In this document: positions 39,878-49,588 of the stretch, one piece after another
Numbering within the stretch: position 1 is the first letter of the stretch
How the letters are laid out: each line of letters opens with the position of its first letter
Assembly: GCA_018110825.1 (NCBI GenBank)
Contig: JAGBCL010000100.1
Span: 62,001 to 126,000 of the forward strand
Source of the DNA: Oscillospiraceae bacterium
Lineage (GTDB): Bacteria; Bacillota; Clostridia; Oscillospirales; Ruminococcaceae
Direction: 5' to 3'
Length of the DNA stretch: 64,000 nt
Translations under genes and position numbers: made by a program
The notes under the pieces: model-generated
What the model saw: the letters and a program-made list of their open reading frames with translations, nothing else
Databases searched by the model: none
What the model was told of the DNA's origin: nothing

Positions 39878-41989
39878 TTATTTTATCAGTTTGGTTGTTA
39901 TTTTTCCGTATTTGTCAGATTCAAAGCTTATGCTTTCATCTATGTACAAAGCTTGCTGAAAAAAATCTTTTTCAGGTTTTTCATTCATAATGATTACACT
40001 TTCAGAAGCTGGCTCAGAAGTAAATTTTCTGCCGCTGTACAAAACAGCAAACTCATATTCGCTATAATCTGCAATGTCACTTTCAGATGTGCAGAACAAG
40101 AATTTCGTTCCGTTAACATCTATAACTACTATATCGTCATCAAATTCCACTGTATATTTATCTGATTCAAATATACTTTCTTCGGTATAAAAATACATAT
40201 TGTTCTTTTCAGCACTGACAAGCTTTCTGTCATTTTCAGGAACCATATACGCTTTCACATCAAATATACTGAAACGGTTATCGTAGATAATTTGTGATGA
40301 AACAACATCAGTATTCATAAAAATTGATTCAATTTTACGTATGCCTTCACGGTTGAGGTATTTTATGGCATACTCTGCTGTTTTACCACCTTTCTTCAGG
40401 TCGATTATGCATGCGGATTTATTGTCATGAATTACTGCGGAAACTGAAGCATTATTCTTCAGCACTGCGATTGTTACCGCATCATCAGCCATATAACGCT
40501 GTATATTTACAAAGCTTACCACAAACACAAAAACAGTAGTTATTACTGCAACTGTAATTTTTATATTCTTGCAAAGAAAAGAAACGGTTATTCCTATAAT
40601 CAGTGCTGAAGTAATTAATGGGGTAATACTTTCATCACCGAGAGGTATATATGCAAAATTAAGACTACCGATATATTTTGCGATTGCCGAAACAAGCCAG
40701 CAACACACTTCGCAGAATTTCAGCACGGGAATTGCTACAAAAGGAATTCCTCCTGTAAGGGTAACAATTACTCCGCCTATGAGTGCGGCTTCACATATCG
40801 GAAGCAATATCAGATTTGATACAGGTGACACCACTGAAACTTCATCAAAAAACAGTGCTATTACAGGAAACACCACAATCATTACACACAAAGAAGAAAT
40901 CAATGATGCTGCAATTTTTCCTATTGAATATTCCTTTCGGATATCCTTTATGATTTTCGGTGCAACAACACCTATACCGAAAACACCGGTTACAGATAAA
41001 AGGAATGATGCGTCTCTTACCGCAAAGGGAGAGGTTATGGTAAGCAGAATTACCGCTATTCCCAATGAATTGAAGGTATCTGCCTTTCGCTTGAAAAGCT
41101 CTGCTCCATAGACAAGAAGCACCATTACTGCGGCACGTATTACTGAATTTGACATTCCTGCAAGAACAACAAAACACATCACGGGAACAATAAGCAGTCC
41201 GAAACGCAGGTACTTGTTCATGGGTATACGAGAAATAATCAGCCAAATAAACGAACATACAACGGACAGATGCACGCCTGAAACTGCCATTATGTGACCT
41301 ATTCCAGCACGATACATCAGTGTCTTATCGGCACTTTCCAAACCAGTTTTATCTCCGAAAAGCATTGCGGTCATTATTCCGCTGTAACGGCTGTCCATAT
41401 TTCTATTGATTACTGAAAGAACGTAATCTCTGTATTTTAAAAGAGTTTTCTTTGGCGAAAACACGTTATTATTTTCATAATTGAGCTTATAAACCTTACT
41501 TAACTGAATAAATATATTTTTGGATTTATAATATGTTTTTGTCGGAAATTTATAGCTGTCCTTAAGTTCTTTTGCTTTACCCAGGACACTTATACTGTCA
41601 CCGATTTCTACGTCGTAAGAATCGGAATAGAAGGTTACATATGCTTTTACATCACTATTAATTATACCATTTATGGTATATGAAGCCTTATCGCCGTCAT
41701 GGAAACTTACATCGGTTACAACACCTTTTACTTCCACGTCATAACCATCATATTTGATAACACTATGATAGACGCTGCAATCATACAAGCCGTAAAGAAG
41801 AAATGCAGCTGCGGCACTTGCTGAACAAACCGTTATTTTTATTGATTTACTTTTAAAAATAATCAAAGATAAAATCGATGCAGTGAATAATGTTACTGAT
41901 AATGAGAAGTTTGTTACATATGTAAAAAAAGATGCGAAAAACAGCCCTATAAGATAAGATGAACCTATATAAGCCATTTTCCGCACCAT
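39878..41989 (-). CDS. comEC: ComEC/Rec2 family competence protein with degenerate C-terminal domain
   Basis: 703 residues. The N-terminal part has membrane segments and a DUF4131-like OB region (DVEVKGVVTDVSF, IGDSISVLGKAKEL). The competence core shows MTAMLFGDKTGLESADKTLMYRAGIGHIMAVSGVHLSVV, GMSNSVIRAAVMVLLVYGAELFKRKAD and further membrane helices. ComEC forms the channel for single-stranded DNA import. The last about 200 residues sit where ComEC has a metallo-beta-lactamase-like domain, but no HxHxDH motif is visible (the region reads IESIFMNTDVVSSQ). No comEA or comF is in the window. Confidence 0.88.
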   Translation of the reverse strand: MVRKMAYIGSSYLIGLFFASFFTYVTNFSLSVTLFTASILSLIIFKSKSIKITVCSASAAAAFLLYGLYDCSVYHSVIKYDGYDVEVKGVVTDVSFHDGDKASYTINGIINSDVKAYVTFYSDSYDVEIGDSISVLGKAKELKDSYKFPTKTYYKSKNIFIQLSKVYKLNYENNNVFSPKKTLLKYRDYVLSVINRNMDSRYSGIMTAMLFGDKTGLESADKTLMYRAGIGHIMAVSGVHLSVVCSFIWLIISRIPMNKYLRFGLLIVPVMCFVVLAGMSNSVIRAAVMVLLVYGAELFKRKADTFNSLGIAVILLTITSPFAVRDASFLLSVTGVFGIGVVAPKIIKDIRKEYSIGKIAASLISSLCVMIVVFPVIALFFDEVSVVSPVSNLILLPICEAALIGGVIVTLTGGIPFVAIPVLKFCEVCCWLVSAIAKYIGSLNFAYIPLGDESITPLITSALIIGITVSFLCKNIKITVAVITTVFVFVVSFVNIQRYMADDAVTIAVLKNNASVSAVIHDNKSACIIDLKKGGKTAEYAIKYLNREGIRKIESIFMNTDVVSSQIIYDNRFSIFDVKAYMVPENDRKLVSAEKNNMYFYTEESIFESDKYTVEFDDDIVVIDVNGTKFLFCTSESDIADYSEYEFAVLYSGRKFTSEPASESVIIMNEKPEKDFFQQALYIDESISFESDKYGKITTKLIK

Positions 41990-42013
41990 AAAAGGTCAGC
42001 CCTTTCGATTTAC

Positions 42014-42358
42014 TTAGCCCATTGTTTCGTTGAGCTTTCTTCCGCCAAGAATGTGGAAGTGGAGATGCTTAACGCTCTGACAACCGTTTTCGCCGATGTT
42101 TGTAGCAACACGGTAGCCGTCCTCGGCAATGCCCTGCTCTTTGGCAATCTTTGCAGCTGCTTCAAAAATATGAGCAACATAAGCAGAGTTTTCTGCTGTA
42201 ATTTCAGCAGCACTTGCGATGTGAGTCTTTGGCACTACGAGAATATGAACGGGAGCAAGAGGATTGATGTCCTTGAATGCGTACACGAATTCGTCCTCGT
42301 ACACCTTTGTGCTTGGAATTTCACCTGCGATGATTTTACAGAAAAGACAATCAGACAT
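42014..42358 (-). CDS. HIT family nucleotide-binding hydrolase (HinT-like)
   Basis: 114 residues from the ATG at 42358 (GGGAGG, 8 nt spacing; an ATG two codons earlier is too close). CLFCKIIAGEIPSTKVYEDE at the start and the histidine triad HLHFHILGG near the end identify the HinT/PKCI group, which hydrolyses AMP-linked phosphoramidates. Lies between alaS and comEC on the minus strand. Confidence 0.95.
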   Translation of the reverse strand: MSDCLFCKIIAGEIPSTKVYEDEFVYAFKDINPLAPVHILVVPKTHIASAAEITAENSAYVAHIFEAAAKIAKEQGIAEDGYRVATNIGENGCQSVKHLHFHILGGRKLNETMG

Positions 42359-42374
42359 TTTCATTTCCTCCCGA

Positions 42375-45008
42375 TTACTTTACAAATTCAGCAACAATTC
42401 CGCTTACAGCTGCAATTGCTTCTGCTGCCTTGGAAGCGTCACCCATACCAGCCATAGCGCTGTCAGGACGTCCGCCGCCCTTACCGCCTGTGAGTGCGGA
42501 AACCTTCTGAACGATTTTACCTGCGTGAGCACCGTTTGCAACAGCGTCCTTACCGCAAGCACAGATGATTGAGCCGCCGTTTTCGTTTGTTGCAGCAATT
42601 ACTGCAACAGCATCGGAAGCCTTATCCTTAATCTGGTCACCCATTGTTCTGAGAACGTCAGGCTTTGTATTTTCAAGAACTGCTGTGATAACCTTAACAG
42701 AGCCAACTGTTTCAGCGTTGTCGAAAAGTGAGTCAAGCTGAGAAGCGGCAATCTTGCTCTTGAGCTCAGAAATTTCCTTTTCAAGAGCCTTAACCTCACC
42801 AGCCATAGCGTTACACTTGGAAACAAGTTCTGTAACGTTTGGTGCCTTTACAGCCTGTGCAGCACTTGTGATTGTTGTCTTGTACTCGTCGATGAGAGCG
42901 AGAACGCCTGCACCTGTTACAGCTTCGATACGTCTTACGCCTGCTGCTACGGAGTTTTCGGAAAGAATCTTGAACAGACCGAGCTTGGATGTATTATCAA
43001 CGTGAGTACCGCCGCAGAATTCGATTGATACGCCGTCAACATTTACAACGCGAACTACATCGCCATACTTTTCGCCAAACAGAGCCATAGCGCCGAGTTT
43101 TCTTGCTTCTTCGATTGGCATTTCTGTCATTGTAACTGTGATTGCGTCGAGAATATTCTTATTGATGATAGCTTCGATTTTCTTCAGCTCGTCTACTGTT
43201 ACAGCTTCGAAGTGAGAGAAGTCGAAACGTACTCTTTCGTCGTTTACAAGCTGACCTGCCTGGTGAACGTGGTCACCGAGAACTGTTCTGAGTGCAGCCT
43301 GGAGAAGGTGTGCAGCGGTATGGTTACGCATTACAGCTGCTCTTGTTTCGGGATTAACCTTTGCAGTAACGTCTGCGCCTGTTGTAAAGCCGCCGCTTGT
43401 TACTTCACAATCGCATACGAACTGACCGCCTGTAAGCTTCTGTGTATCGAGAACTTCCATAACGTTGCCGTTGCTTTCGATTGTACCCTTATCGCCTACC
43501 TGTCCGCCGCTTTCAGCATAGAAAGGTGTTGTTTCGAGGAGAACTGTTACTCTGTCGCCTTCTTCGCACATATCAGCTGCTTCGCCGTTCTTAATCATAG
43601 CGAGAAGCTTTGTTTCAGCTGTAAGGTCTGTATAGCCCACAAACTTTGTTGTGTACTGTGTAAGAACGCTTGCTGTAGCGTCATCCCAGCCGCCGCCGAG
43701 CTTTCTGTTTTCACGTGCGGTCTGCTTCTGTATCTTCATACATTCCTGGAACTTTTCTTCATCAACGGAGATACCCTTTTCACCGCAGATTTCCTTTGTA
43801 AGGTCAAGTGGGAAGCCGTAAGTATCGTGGAGCTTGAATGCTTCCTCGCCGCCGAGAATCATTTCTCCGCCCTTAGCTTCGATATCTGCGATATACTGGT
43901 CAAGAATCTGAGAGCCCTTGTCAACTGTCTTTGCGAAAGCTTCTTCTTCCTTCTTGATTACTGTCTTGATGTAATCACGCTTGCCGTCGAGTTCAGGATA
44001 AGCGCTTACATTTTCGTTGATAACTGTATCAACAACTTCATAGAGGAAAGGCTTGTTTGTACCGAGAATTCTGCCGTGTCTTGCAGCTCTTCTGAGAAGT
44101 CTGCGGAGAACGTAGCCGCGTCCTTCGTTGGAAGGCATTACACCGTCGCCAACCATAAATGTTGTACTTCTGATGTGGTCTGTGATAACACGGATAGAGA
44201 TATCTTCCTTAGCATCAGCCTTATATGTTTTGCCTGTAAGCTCAGAGATTTTCTTCATAATGTTCTGGACTGTGTCAACTTCAAAGAGGTTGTCAACGTC
44301 CTGCATTACGCAGGCAAGTCTTTCAAGACCCATACCTGTGTCGATATTCTTTGTAGCAAGCTGTGTATAGTTGCCGTGACCATCGTTATCGAACTGTGTG
44401 AAAACGTTGTTCCAGATTTCGATTATTCTGTCGCAGTCGGAAGCCTGTTCAAAGTTTTCGAATGGACCGTACTTCTCGCCTCTGTCGAAGTGGATTTCAG
44501 AACAAGGACCGCAAGGACCGCTGCCGTGCTCCCAGAAGTTATCCTTCTTGCCGAGCTTGATAATTCTATCTCTTGGCACGCCTACTTCTGTTGCCCAGAT
44601 TTCGCCTGCTTCGTCATCTTCCTCGTAAATTGTTACCCAGAGTCTGTCCTCAGGGATTTCAAGTGTCTTTGTGAGGTACTCCCAAGCCCATGCGATTGCT
44701 TCGTGCTTGAAGTAGTCACCGAAGGAGAAGTTACCGAGCATTTCAAAGTAAGTACCGTGACGAGCTGTTTTACCAACGTTCTCGATGTCAGGTGTACGGA
44801 TACACTTCTGACAGGTTGTTACTCTGTGGCAAGGTGGTTCTTCGATGCCCTGGAAATACTTTTTAAGTGGTGTCATACCTGCATTGATAAGCAGGATAGA
44901 GTTATCGCCCTGTGGTACGAGAGGAGCAGAGTCCATTCTGAGGTGTCCCTTGCTCTCGAAGAATTTAAGATAGCTTTCACGCAGGTCATTAAGTCCTGTC
45001 CATTTCAT
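42375..45008 (-). CDS. alaS: alanyl-tRNA synthetase
   Basis: 877 residues from the ATG at 45008 (GGAAG; a TTG two codons upstream also fits the frame). The class II core has GHLRMDSAPLVPQGDNSILL, CQKCIRTPDIENVGKTARH, TYFEMLGNFSFGDYFK and DTGMGLERL. The editing domain has the zinc residues HTAAHLL and CGGTHVDNT. The C-terminal C-Ala ends at IAAVSGIVAEFVK. A complete enzyme charging tRNA-Ala. Confidence 0.98.
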   Translation of the reverse strand: MKWTGLNDLRESYLKFFESKGHLRMDSAPLVPQGDNSILLINAGMTPLKKYFQGIEEPPCHRVTTCQKCIRTPDIENVGKTARHGTYFEMLGNFSFGDYFKHEAIAWAWEYLTKTLEIPEDRLWVTIYEEDDEAGEIWATEVGVPRDRIIKLGKKDNFWEHGSGPCGPCSEIHFDRGEKYGPFENFEQASDCDRIIEIWNNVFTQFDNDGHGNYTQLATKNIDTGMGLERLACVMQDVDNLFEVDTVQNIMKKISELTGKTYKADAKEDISIRVITDHIRSTTFMVGDGVMPSNEGRGYVLRRLLRRAARHGRILGTNKPFLYEVVDTVINENVSAYPELDGKRDYIKTVIKKEEEAFAKTVDKGSQILDQYIADIEAKGGEMILGGEEAFKLHDTYGFPLDLTKEICGEKGISVDEEKFQECMKIQKQTARENRKLGGGWDDATASVLTQYTTKFVGYTDLTAETKLLAMIKNGEAADMCEEGDRVTVLLETTPFYAESGGQVGDKGTIESNGNVMEVLDTQKLTGGQFVCDCEVTSGGFTTGADVTAKVNPETRAAVMRNHTAAHLLQAALRTVLGDHVHQAGQLVNDERVRFDFSHFEAVTVDELKKIEAIINKNILDAITVTMTEMPIEEARKLGAMALFGEKYGDVVRVVNVDGVSIEFCGGTHVDNTSKLGLFKILSENSVAAGVRRIEAVTGAGVLALIDEYKTTITSAAQAVKAPNVTELVSKCNAMAGEVKALEKEISELKSKIAASQLDSLFDNAETVGSVKVITAVLENTKPDVLRTMGDQIKDKASDAVAVIAATNENGGSIICACGKDAVANGAHAGKIVQKVSALTGGKGGGRPDSAMAGMGDASKAAEAIAAVSGIVAEFVK

Positions 45009-45036
45009 TTTCAAAACTTCCTTTCAAATCGTAAGA

Positions 45037-45780
45037 TTAGTCCTCATCCTCTTCATCAGGCATATCCCAGTTGTGGTATACCTTCTGAACATCGTCGTTG
45101 TCCTCAAGGTGTTCAAGGAGAAGGTTCATCTTCTTGATAGAATCCTCATCTGTAAGCTCTGTATATGTTGCAGGAATCATTTCGATATCAGCAGAAACGA
45201 GCTTGTAGCCCTTATCTGTGAGGGCATCTCTTACTGCTGCAAAATCAGCAGGCTCTGTTTCGATTTCAATCATATCGTCTTCCATTGTAAAGTCGGAAGC
45301 ACCTGCATCGAACACGTCTTCCATAACTGTATCTTCGTCCTTGCCGTCAGCTTCAGCAACGATGATACCCTTGCTGGAGAACATAAAGGATACACAGCCT
45401 GTTGTACCGAGATTGCCGCCAAACTTATCAAAGTAGTGACGAACGTCGCCTGCTGTACGGTTCTTGTTGTCTGTAAGTGTTTCTACAATTACAGCAACGC
45501 CGTTAGGACCATAGCCCTCGTAAACGTTAGCCTCATAGTTTGTCTTATCAGCACCGCCTGCTGCCTTCTTGATTACACGGTCGATGTTATCGTTAGGAAC
45601 GTTGTTTGCCTTAGCCTTTGCGATAAGATCACGGAGCTTTGCGTTGTTGTTGGGGTCAGCGCCGCCTTCCTTTACACAAACAGTGATTTCACGTCCGATT
45701 TTGGTGAAAATCTTGGCCTTTGCGCCGTCTGTAGCTTCCTTTTTTCTCTTGATATTGTTCCATTTGGAATGTCCTGACAT
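45037..45780 (-). CDS. yebC: YebC/PmpR family protein
   Basis: 247 residues from the ATG at 45780 (AAGGAG). MSGHSKWNNIKRKKEATDGA is the invariant start, followed by KIGREITVCVKEGGADPNNN, RVIKKAAGG and YEGYGPNGVAVIVETLTDNKNRT. The C-terminal acidic end (WDMPDEEDED) is usual. Annotated in the past as a transcriptional regulator; some members assist ribosomes on proline stretches. Followed by alaS after 28 nt. Confidence 0.96.
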   Translation of the reverse strand: MSGHSKWNNIKRKKEATDGAKAKIFTKIGREITVCVKEGGADPNNNAKLRDLIAKAKANNVPNDNIDRVIKKAAGGADKTNYEANVYEGYGPNGVAVIVETLTDNKNRTAGDVRHYFDKFGGNLGTTGCVSFMFSSKGIIVAEADGKDEDTVMEDVFDAGASDFTMEDDMIEIETEPADFAAVRDALTDKGYKLVSADIEMIPATYTELTDEDSIKKMNLLLEHLEDNDDVQKVYHNWDMPDEEDED

Positions 45781-45817
45781 AATAAAACTCTCCTTCAAAT
45801 TATATAAAAAATTTATT

Positions 45818-46477
45818 TTACTTTATAAACAATCTGCGATATACCGCAGATTTTGTTTCAATTGGTTCGCCGTGGCCGAAGAAAATTCTTTCGGTTTTTA
45901 ATGTTTTGATTTTTTCGAGGGATGCTCTTGCAGCTTTCGGACTTTCACAGATTGCAGGAAATGAAGGTTTTATGTAATTCATTGCCGCATCGCCGAGGTA
46001 CAAATCCGTACCGTTCAGGAATCCGAATGAGCCTTTGGTATGTCCGTCAAGTTTAACAGCTTTACAATCTGCACCGAATTCTTTACCGAGTTCCATACCG
46101 TCCTCAAGGTAAATACTTACCTCAAACAGCTCCGACCTGTTGCTCATTGTCTTTTTTGAAAGTGCGGCGACAAACTTTCCTGCTGCACCCACTGAATAAA
46201 AGTGTCTGCAAAGGTTGTCCTCGGCAAGTAATTCATCACTCTTACTCATTGCGATTGGTACGCCGTACAATTCGGAAAAATAAGCGGCATTGCCGATATG
46301 ATCATTATGGCCGTGGGTAAGCACAATAAGCTTCACGTTATAGTTGAGAAGCCAGGTTTCGATTTCGTCACGGTACTTCGGGGTACCCGTATCAACTAGG
46401 ATATCGCCGTCCGTACCCCTGATTATGTAACAGTTGATGTTATCACAATTTATAAGGTTTACATTAGTTAAGTCCAT
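45818..46477 (-). CDS. metallo-beta-lactamase fold hydrolase
   Basis: 219 residues from the ATG at 46477 (AGAGG RBS), starting two bases past the mrnC stop. VLTHGHNDHIGNAAYF near residue 62 is the complete HxHxDH zinc motif; LDGHTKGSFGFLNG and LGDAAMNYI supply the later ligands; FFGHGEPI is the last His. It resembles glyoxalase II-like small hydrolases; substrate unknown. Third gene of obg-mrnC-MBL. Confidence 0.87.
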   Translation of the reverse strand: MDLTNVNLINCDNINCYIIRGTDGDILVDTGTPKYRDEIETWLLNYNVKLIVLTHGHNDHIGNAAYFSELYGVPIAMSKSDELLAEDNLCRHFYSVGAAGKFVAALSKKTMSNRSELFEVSIYLEDGMELGKEFGADCKAVKLDGHTKGSFGFLNGTDLYLGDAAMNYIKPSFPAICESPKAARASLEKIKTLKTERIFFGHGEPIETKSAVYRRLFIK

Positions 46478-46478
46478 A

Positions 46479-46889
46479 TCAATTTTCCTCTGTTGCCAAC
46501 TCAACATTATACCATATAATGTCGAATAATTCAACTATTCTTTCTGAATTTCCCGTGAGGTGGAGATACCCGAAAAGAGCCTCCAGAGCGGTTGCACGTC
46601 TGTACTCCACGGGATTTGAGCTTTTCGGCACGGTATTGCCCGTTGCATTGCGTCCGCGCTTGAAAACAGCTTCTTCCTCTTCGGTAAGATGCGGCATTAT
46701 CACGTCAACCGCCTTTGATTGATACGCTGCACGAACTCTTTCAACAGCTTCCTTATGAAGCTTTTTTACAGGCATATTGGCCGTAAGCACGATTTTTTCA
46801 CGTACAAGCTGCTCATACACTGCATCACCGAGGAATGCAAGTGTAAGAGGGCTGTACTGATTAGCGTCTTTCTTTTCCGTTGTAAACAC
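46479..46889 (-). CDS. mrnC: mini-ribonuclease III
   Basis: 136 residues. SPLTLAFLGDAVYEQLVRE (catalytic Asp region), TEEEEAVFKRGRNATGNTVPK and EYRRATALEALFGYLHL are diagnostic of mini-RNase III, which trims 23S rRNA ends in Firmicutes and lacks the dsRNA-binding domain. The only reasonable start is a GTG at 46889 that overlaps its own AAGGAG. It lies 6 nt after the obg stop, so initiation is probably by coupling to obg translation. Confidence 0.92.
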   Translation of the reverse strand: MFTTEKKDANQYSPLTLAFLGDAVYEQLVREKIVLTANMPVKKLHKEAVERVRAAYQSKAVDVIMPHLTEEEEAVFKRGRNATGNTVPKSSNPVEYRRATALEALFGYLHLTGNSERIVELFDIIWYNVELATEEN

Positions 46890-46895
46890 TCCTTG

Positions 46896-48176
46896 TTAAA
46901 ATACAAAGTCAAACTCAAAGCCGAAGATATTGACTGTATCACCTTCGTCAATGCCCATACGTTCAAGTTCGTCAATAATACCGCTGTTTCGGAGGACACG
47001 CTGGAAATACTGGAGGGATGAGTAGTCTTCCATATCCACGGTACGCATAATATTTTCAAGCCAAGCAGCTTCGACATAATAAACTCCATCGTCGCCTCTT
47101 GTAATTTCGAACTTCTCGCCCATTCCTGCGCGCTCATCAAGCTCCTGCTGAGTAAGAGGTTCAGCCTCGTACTCTCTGACTGGCGGAAGCTTGTCAAGCT
47201 CAGCTGTGATTGCGTTCACAAGCTGTTTTGTACCCTGTGTTGTTGCGGCAGAAATTTCAAAGAATTCAAGTCCCTGTTCGGTTACATACTGCTTAAAGGC
47301 TTCAATCTGTTCGGGTGTTGCCATATCGCATTTGTTTGCGGCAACAATCTGCGGACGCTCAGCCAAATCCTCGCTGAAATTGGCAAGCTCACGGTTGATG
47401 ATTTCAAAGTCCTCAACGGAGTCTCTGCCCTCGATACCTGAAACGTCAACAACGTGAACAATAAGTCTGCAACGTTCAACGTGGCGAAGGAACTCGTGTC
47501 CAAGTCCTACACCGTCGCTTGCACCCTCGATAAGTCCAGGGATATCGGCCATTACAAATGATTTACCTTCTTCAACCTTAACAACGCCGAGAACGGGGGT
47601 AAGAGTTGTGAAGTGGTAGTTGGCAATCTTAGGCTTTGCCGCTGAAACAACAGAAATAAGTGTGGATTTGCCTACATTTGGGAAACCTACAAGACCGACA
47701 TCGGCGATAAGCTTCAGTTCAAGTGTTACCTCATACTCTTCACCAAGGAAACCTGGCTTTGCGAACTTCGGAATCTGTCTTGTCGGTGTAGCAAAACGTG
47801 CGTTACCCTTACCGCCCTTACCGCCCTTGGCGAGAATTTTCGGCTCGTCGCCTGACATATCTGCCATAATTCTACCAGTCTGTGCGTCACGGATAATTGT
47901 ACCACGCGGCACACGGATTACAAGGTCAGGAGAATTCTTGCCAGTACGGTTGCCTGAAGAACCGTTTTCGCCTCGCTGTGCGATATATTTTCTTTTATAG
48001 CGGAAATCTTCGAGGGTTGAGAAGTTGTCATCAACCTGAAAAACGATATCGCCGCCCTTGCCGCCATCGCCGCCGTCTGGACCGCCTGCCGCTACATATT
48101 TTTCACGGTGAAATGAAACGGCCCCGTCGCCGCCGTCACCTGCTTTTATCTTAATTTTCGCTTTATCTACAAACAT
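46896..48176 (-). CDS. obg: GTPase Obg/CgtA
   Basis: 426 residues. The N-terminal glycine-rich Obg fold (KIKAGDGGDGAVSFHREK, GGPDGGDGGKGGDIVF) is followed by the GTPase domain with GFPNVGKSTLISVVS, DIPGLIEGASDGVGLG and NKCDMATPEQ. A C-terminal OCT domain completes the Gram-positive layout (WLENIMRTVDMEDYSSLQYF, GDTVNIFGFEFDFVF). It takes part in 50S assembly and stress control. Own promoter. Confidence 0.97.
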   Translation of the reverse strand: MFVDKAKIKIKAGDGGDGAVSFHREKYVAAGGPDGGDGGKGGDIVFQVDDNFSTLEDFRYKRKYIAQRGENGSSGNRTGKNSPDLVIRVPRGTIIRDAQTGRIMADMSGDEPKILAKGGKGGKGNARFATPTRQIPKFAKPGFLGEEYEVTLELKLIADVGLVGFPNVGKSTLISVVSAAKPKIANYHFTTLTPVLGVVKVEEGKSFVMADIPGLIEGASDGVGLGHEFLRHVERCRLIVHVVDVSGIEGRDSVEDFEIINRELANFSEDLAERPQIVAANKCDMATPEQIEAFKQYVTEQGLEFFEISAATTQGTKQLVNAITAELDKLPPVREYEAEPLTQQELDERAGMGEKFEITRGDDGVYYVEAAWLENIMRTVDMEDYSSLQYFQRVLRNSGIIDELERMGIDEGDTVNIFGFEFDFVF

Positions 48177-48218
48177 ATTTAACCTCTTTCTTACATCAAG
48201 TCACAAAATACCCATAAT

Positions 48219-48247
48219 ATTATACCACAAAAGAATTGCAACTGCAA
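48219..48247 (-). promoter_or_regulatory. sigma-A promoter of obg
   Basis: Minus strand TTGCAG (48247-48242), 17-nt spacer, TATAAT (48224-48219). Confidence 0.75.
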
Positions 48248-48296
48248 TATATAATTAGAAAAAATCGCCTGTTTATGCAGATTTATGGGTAAAAAA

Positions 48297-48321
48297 TGTC
48301 CCTCTCGGGGAGAGAGGGACA
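48297..48321 (-). terminator. terminator after the epimerase gene
   Basis: 10-bp arms TGTCCCTCTC / GAGAGGGACA with a 5-nt loop. On the minus strand followed by TTTTTTACC. Confidence 0.88.
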
Positions 48322-48325
48322 AAAT

Positions 48326-49192
48326 TTATTTCAACTTATTGATATAAAAATCCAGCAAATCAAATATCCAGTCTTTTACGTTGCTGAATTTATAACCGAG
48401 TAATTCTGCTTTTTCTGTATTTATGCTGTATTCGGTTTCGCCGTTGTATGGTGCAGACTCGCCGTCTGATGTGAGAATTGCTTTTACTCCTGTCTTTTCT
48501 TCGACATATGTAATTATTTCTCTGAGAGAAATTGTACCGTGTGAACAACCGTTTATTGCACCTAAAAAATCCTGTTCTGCAAGGAATGCCATAAACTCCC
48601 CTGCTTCATCTGAACGGATATATCCCATCTTGCAATTAAGATTGTCAACATACATAGGGATTGATTTTACGACGTGTTCAACATAGAAAAGCAATCTATT
48701 TGTGTAATCGTCCGTACCAACAACATAAGGGTAACGAACAGCAATCCATTTTGTATCGTTATACACTTGGGACAGTGCACATTCAGCCTGTCTTTTAACC
48801 TCGTCATACGGGAAATCGGGTCTGTTGCACCAAACAAGCTTTTTATTGTTTCCATCAAACTCATTTTCCTTTGTGTCAATGTGTTTTGGCTCATACACGG
48901 CGGTACTTGACATATGAATAAGCTTATCACATTTCACAACATCCATAAGATATTTTACATCATTGGAACAATATGCGATTTTATCAATTACTACGTCGTA
49001 ATGCTTGCCTGCAAGTGCATTTTTTATGCTTTCGGGATTTGTTCTGTCAAGCGTTATACGTGTTACTTTGTCACCGAAATTATCTGCGGTTTTACCTCTT
49101 GTTGCAATGGTAATGTTATGTCCGTTATTCAGTAATGCGTTGACCATATGCACGCCGAAAAATCTTGTTCCGCCGATTACGAGAATGTTCAT
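48326..49192 (-). CDS. NAD-dependent epimerase/dehydratase (extended SDR)
   Basis: 288 residues. The N-terminal Rossmann motif is VIGGTRFFGVHMV (GxxGxxG). HMSSTAVYE carries the active Ser, and the YxxxK pair is YDEVK near residue 153. WIAVRYPYVVG is typical of the substrate-side loop. Members act on nucleotide sugars or related compounds; nothing nearby fixes the substrate. AAGGAG RBS. Last gene of a small group (49828, 49564, 49192) downstream of tRNA-Ser. Confidence 0.85.
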   Translation of the reverse strand: MNILVIGGTRFFGVHMVNALLNNGHNITIATRGKTADNFGDKVTRITLDRTNPESIKNALAGKHYDVVIDKIAYCSNDVKYLMDVVKCDKLIHMSSTAVYEPKHIDTKENEFDGNNKKLVWCNRPDFPYDEVKRQAECALSQVYNDTKWIAVRYPYVVGTDDYTNRLLFYVEHVVKSIPMYVDNLNCKMGYIRSDEAGEFMAFLAEQDFLGAINGCSHGTISLREIITYVEEKTGVKAILTSDGESAPYNGETEYSINTEKAELLGYKFSNVKDWIFDLLDFYINKLK

Positions 49193-49207
49193 TTTGCAAA
49201 CTCCTTA

Positions 49208-49564
49208 TTAATCCCAATCAAATGTTGCATAACCACAATGTTTTATTTGATTAATTGTTTCTCTCCATAAAGTCTCATCTTCAGCGCTTGCTAAAAAGGT
49301 AACTTTGGGATTGGTATAAAAAATCATTTTCCAGCCGTCAGCTTTTGTTCTGTCGCAAACATATTTAACTCTGGATTTCTTTTGATTTTTACTTTTACAC
49401 CACCCTTTATATGCTTCTTTAAAATTGATTTTCATCAGCTGTCCATTATTATCGTTATACAATATTCCTTCTTTGTCAATCGACTTAATATTAATCAAAG
49501 CAACCTCTTGGGGTGTAAACTCAATAATATTGTTATCTGTCTTTTTTCTGAACAATGAAAACAT
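49208..49564 (-). CDS. hypothetical protein
   Basis: 118 residues; no family recognised. It has a Lys-rich middle (GWCKSKNQKKSRVKYVCDR) and a beta-strand pattern (EGILYNDNNGQLMKINFKEA) with two Cys. AAAGGAG RBS 8 nt before the ATG. Sixteen bases before the epimerase and 25 after the zinc-ribbon gene, so the three are likely one transcript. Confidence 0.65.
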   Translation of the reverse strand: MFSLFRKKTDNNIIEFTPQEVALINIKSIDKEGILYNDNNGQLMKINFKEAYKGWCKSKNQKKSRVKYVCDRTKADGWKMIFYTNPKVTFLASAEDETLWRETINQIKHCGYATFDWD

Positions 49565-49588
49565 ATAAGTCTCTCCTTTTTGTCAAAC

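Noticed and set aside
43212-45137. 641-codon plus-strand ORF opposite alaS and yebC
   Set aside because: It lies antisense to two certain genes, its translation is Cys-rich and without family blocks, and it arises from the codon bias of the real strand.
46748-46763. GCTTC / GAAGC hairpin inside mrnC
   Set aside because: It lies in the coding region with a 5-nt loop and no start site nearby; probably coincidental.
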